Origin: JAVBSX01 sp051660685
Lineage (GTDB): Bacteria; Planctomycetota; Planctomycetia; Pirellulales; Thermoguttaceae
Length of the DNA stretch: 24,502 nucleotides
Assembly (NCBI GenBank): GCA_051660685.1
Contig: JBOFQB010000106.1
Location: 1-24,502 of the forward strand
Reading direction: 5' to 3'
Shown: piece after piece, positions 22,668 to 24,502 of the stretch
How positions within the stretch are numbered: the first letter of the stretch is position 1
How the letters are laid out: every line of letters starts with the position of its first letter
Program-made: the position numbers and the translations under genes
Notes under the pieces: generated by a model
What the model was told of the DNA's origin: nothing
Seen by the model: only the letters and a program-made list of their open reading frames with translations
Databases searched by the model: none

Positions 22668-23903
22668 TCATTGTCCCGTCATTTTTTCATATTCTTCGCC
22701 GGACATCGGTTTAACCGGGTCGTCAATTCGAGCCCGTTGAATTCCTTCGTAAATGTAGGTTTCACCCGGTTTCAACCCGGAAAGTACAACTCGCATACGA
22801 TCATCAAGAAGAGGACCAATTTTGATGTTGCGACGCCGGACTATATTGTCTTTGTCAACCAATAAGACATATTTGGTGTTGAGGTCTGAATTAATTGCTT
22901 CTTCGCGGATCAAAATGGATTGCTCTTTTGCCGCTTTTCCCCCTTTACCATACGGAATCTGGACTCGACAGATTTGGCCGGGAAAGATGAGGAAGTCGGG
23001 GTTGGGAACCTCTCCGCGCAAGGTGATTGTCCCCGTCGAACGGTCAATCGTGTTGTCAACCAATTTGATCGTTCCATTGTAAGTGTTTTGCACTTCGCCA
23101 ATCACCGAAGTGCTTGAAAGAATTGTGATGCTGAACGGGGCGTGCATCTCTTTTTCATCTTCAGCAATCGGTTCTCCTCGCTGTTTCGCCTCTTCTTTAT
23201 TTTTCTGGTACTCCAACATAAAGGCGTTGAAATCAGCATCACTGACATCAAAATAGACAAAAAGTGGGTCCAGTTTCGCAACAGTTGCGAGGACGATTTT
23301 TTCACTTCCCGGTCCAACGAGGTTTCCCTGATCGACTAGGTTGGGACCGGTTTTGCCCCCAATTGGCGAATTGATTTGAGTGTAACTGAGATTGAGTTTT
23401 GCCCGGTCAATTGCCGCTTTGGAAACATCGATTTGGGCCAATGCAATTTGATAATCGGCCAAAGTGGACTGATATTCTTCTTCGGAAATGGTTTTTGATT
23501 CGCGTAATTGCTGATTGCGATCCAAATTGGCTTTATCAAGCATTGCTTTTGCTTCATTGACTTTGAGCTGAGCTTCTTCCGAGTTGAGTGCCGCAATATA
23601 ATCGGCTTGTTCTATAAGAAAAAGTGGTTGACCTTCTTTGACCATTTCGCCCGGGACAAATTGGATTGCTTGCAGGAAACCGACAACCCGGGCGGGGACC
23701 GAGACATATTGGGACGCTTCTGTATGTCCCGTCGTATTGATATGAAGTTGTATTTCTTTTTCGACAACTTTATCGACCACAACAACGGGAGCAGCAGGAG
23801 CAGGTCGTTGCACAACCTTTTTTCCACAACCGATCAACGTAAAGCAACAAAGGCAAAAACAGAGACAAAGGAGCAGGTCGGGGAAACAGCAGCGTTTTTT
23901 CAT
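22668..23903 (-). CDS. Efflux periplasmic adaptor lipoprotein (RND/MFP, AcrA-like)
   Basis: 411-residue membrane fusion protein that would link an inner-membrane pump to an outer-membrane channel. The lipoprotein signal ends FTLIGCGKK, giving lipidated Cys26. The lipoyl half-motifs are SVPARVVGFLQAI (68-80) with VPGEMVKEGQPLFLIE (83-98), and INSPIGGKTG (177-186) with LVDQGNLVGPG (189-199). A helical hairpin covers 100-175 (EEAQLKVNEAKAMLDKANLD), with beta-barrel and membrane-proximal domains from about 210 to 400. A charged insert QKNKEEAKQRGEPIAEDEKE (233-252) sits in the beta-barrel. The frame is open back to 24125, but ATG 23903 opens the signal peptide. No pump gene follows: the next gene is the MFS porter. 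An RND partner may lie elsewhere. Confidence 0.88.
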   Translation of the reverse strand: MKKRCCFPDLLLCLCFCLCCFTLIGCGKKVVQRPAPAAPVVVVDKVVEKEIQLHINTTGHTEASQYVSVPARVVGFLQAIQFVPGEMVKEGQPLFLIEQADYIAALNSEEAQLKVNEAKAMLDKANLDRNQQLRESKTISEEEYQSTLADYQIALAQIDVSKAAIDRAKLNLSYTQINSPIGGKTGPNLVDQGNLVGPGSEKIVLATVAKLDPLFVYFDVSDADFNAFMLEYQKNKEEAKQRGEPIAEDEKEMHAPFSITILSSTSVIGEVQNTYNGTIKLVDNTIDRSTGTITLRGEVPNPDFLIFPGQICRVQIPYGKGGKAAKEQSILIREEAINSDLNTKYVLLVDKDNIVRRRNIKIGPLLDDRMRVVLSGLKPGETYIYEGIQRARIDDPVKPMSGEEYEKMTGQ

Positions 23904-23934
23904 GTTGGTTCTATAAAAAACAAAAAGGGCGCGA

Positions 23935-24000
23935 TGAGAGAAGGTAGAAGTGTGAAGGTAGGAGTGAAGAAGGAAAATCATAGAATAGGAGATAGGGGTT
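23935..24000 (-). repeat. Pyrimidine-rich tract T4 upstream of the adaptor gene
   Basis: On the minus strand: cctatctcctattctat, then ccttcttcactcctacc, then cttctaccttctctc, 32 bases before ATG 23903. The order hairpin R4, tract, gene start matches R1, T1 and the gene at 9777. Confidence 0.5.
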
Positions 24001-24002
24001 CC

Positions 24003-24030
24003 GCTTTGCCGCGATACAACGTGTCTCGTG
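24003..24030 (-). repeat. Dispersed hairpin repeat, copy R4
   Basis: On the minus strand cacgagacacgttgtatcgc runs into ggcaaagc, matching 'gacacgttatatcgcggc' of copy R3 at most positions. The stem is imperfect (two mismatches), so this is a degenerate copy. It reads in the sense of the adaptor gene. Confidence 0.5.
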
Positions 24031-24054
24031 TAGAGAATCCAAAAAACGCGCAGT

Positions 24055-24502
24055 TCACAATTCCGCCTCAAAATCTTCGAGTGAGTTGCAGGTTGCGGCA
24101 AGAGCGACGAGCGATTGCAAAGCAATTTCGTCCGTCCGGCTGTTCAGTTCATTGACAATTCGTCTGGGAACCTCCATCTTAAACCGGGACTTCAAAATCG
24201 TCAAAATGGATTTCACCTCACCTTCCAATGTGCCCTCCAACTTGCCTCTTGCGACACCGCTTGCAATACCGTCGGCGAAAATGCCCTTGTACACCGTTTG
24301 TGACATTTCTACACCCTCCTGACCTTGAATCGTTGTCAAAATTGCCTTATCTACCTGTTGCGCCGTCACTCCGTCCGTCACGGCGCAGTACCTCACAATA
24401 CTCTCAACCAAGTCCTTGATCCGCGAATCGAGCGAAACTGTCGCCAAATGACCGACAACTTGCTCCAAATGGTCCGCAAAAGTTCCCTCTTTTGCCCGTT
24501 TT
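24055..24502 (-). CDS. Rpn-family (PD-(D/E)XK) nuclease-like protein, C-terminal part
   Basis: The frame is open from the right window edge to the stop at 24055, so the N-terminus with the nuclease core is missing; a TTG at 24468 is internal. The visible 148 residues are helical: FADGIASGVARGKLEGTLEG is the Glu/Gly-rich linker seen in Rpn/PDDEXK-transposase-like proteins, followed by ILKSRFKMEVPRRIVNELNS and SLVALAATCNSLEDFEAEL, resembling a DUF4351-type tail. Such proteins are common multi-copy accessory genes linked to recombination. The catalytic residues cannot be checked here. Confidence 0.6.
   Translation of the reverse strand, partial: KRAKEGTFADHLEQVVGHLATVSLDSRIKDLVESIVRYCAVTDGVTAQQVDKAILTTIQGQEGVEMSQTVYKGIFADGIASGVARGKLEGTLEGEVKSILTILKSRFKMEVPRRIVNELNSRTDEIALQSLVALAATCNSLEDFEAEL

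Noticed and set aside
23904..24125. Extension of the efflux adaptor upstream to 24125
   Set aside because: It would put 74 residues before a clean lipoprotein signal peptide and overlaps repeat R4 and tract T4.

Overview
The window reads as a chromosomal segment of a Planctomycetota-type bacterium of moderate GC content (an inference; no rRNA or other phylogenetic marker is present). The pointers are the planctomycete-style TolQ/MotA locus with membrane anchors such as SLFPFLAVLICTMG and DSFLDIVSNIVGILIILVMV, a DUF116-polyprenyl synthase fusion, SGNH hydrolases and secreted alpha/beta-hydrolase-like proteins beside a Prc-type protease, frequent TTG/GTG starts and weak Shine-Dalgarno sites. 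Most genes are housekeeping or envelope genes. I see no CRISPR array, tRNA or rRNA.

Layout. 1-136: the 3' end and probable right terminal repeat of an IS5-like transposase. 301-6123 (+): a Prc/Tsp-type C-terminal processing protease, an SGNH hydrolase, and a large alpha/beta-hydrolase-like protein whose nucleophile position is Gly; the last two overlap by ATGA. 6394-10832 (+): a TolQ/ExbB/MotA-family channel protein followed by two single-span partners that appear to share one periplasmic domain three times; the first two genes overlap by TTGA. 10992-11909 (+) nadC and 11984-12877 (-) nadK converge on a hairpin. 13072-15105 (-): the DUF116-polyprenyl diphosphate synthase fusion. 15329-16444 (+): CdsA-type phosphatidate cytidylyltransferase. 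16512-17756 (+): a solitary AAA ATPase. 18182-18817 (-): a YqaA/DedA membrane protein. 19080-20747 (+): a CtpA-type S41 protease. 20884-22536 (-): an MFS sugar porter with a coiled-coil insert. 22668-23903 (-): a lipoprotein efflux adaptor (RND/MFP type). 24055-24502 (-): the C-terminal part of an Rpn-family nuclease-like protein, cut by the window edge.

Functional themes are envelope proteolysis (two different S41 proteases), a possible proton-driven envelope motor (TolQ-like protein plus two partners), NAD(P) synthesis (nadC, nadK), and membrane lipid/isoprenoid synthesis (polyprenyl synthase, CdsA).

The most unexpected non-coding signal is a family of short degenerate hairpin repeats (core cgcg-NNNacgttgtNNN-cgcggc-aaac). 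They lie shortly upstream of five gene starts and mostly read in the same direction as the downstream gene. They are often paired with a pyrimidine-rich tract, and two of them fall just downstream of promoter-like sequences. A 102-bp full-length palindrome flanked by CTAG looks like a MITE sitting between two convergent genes.
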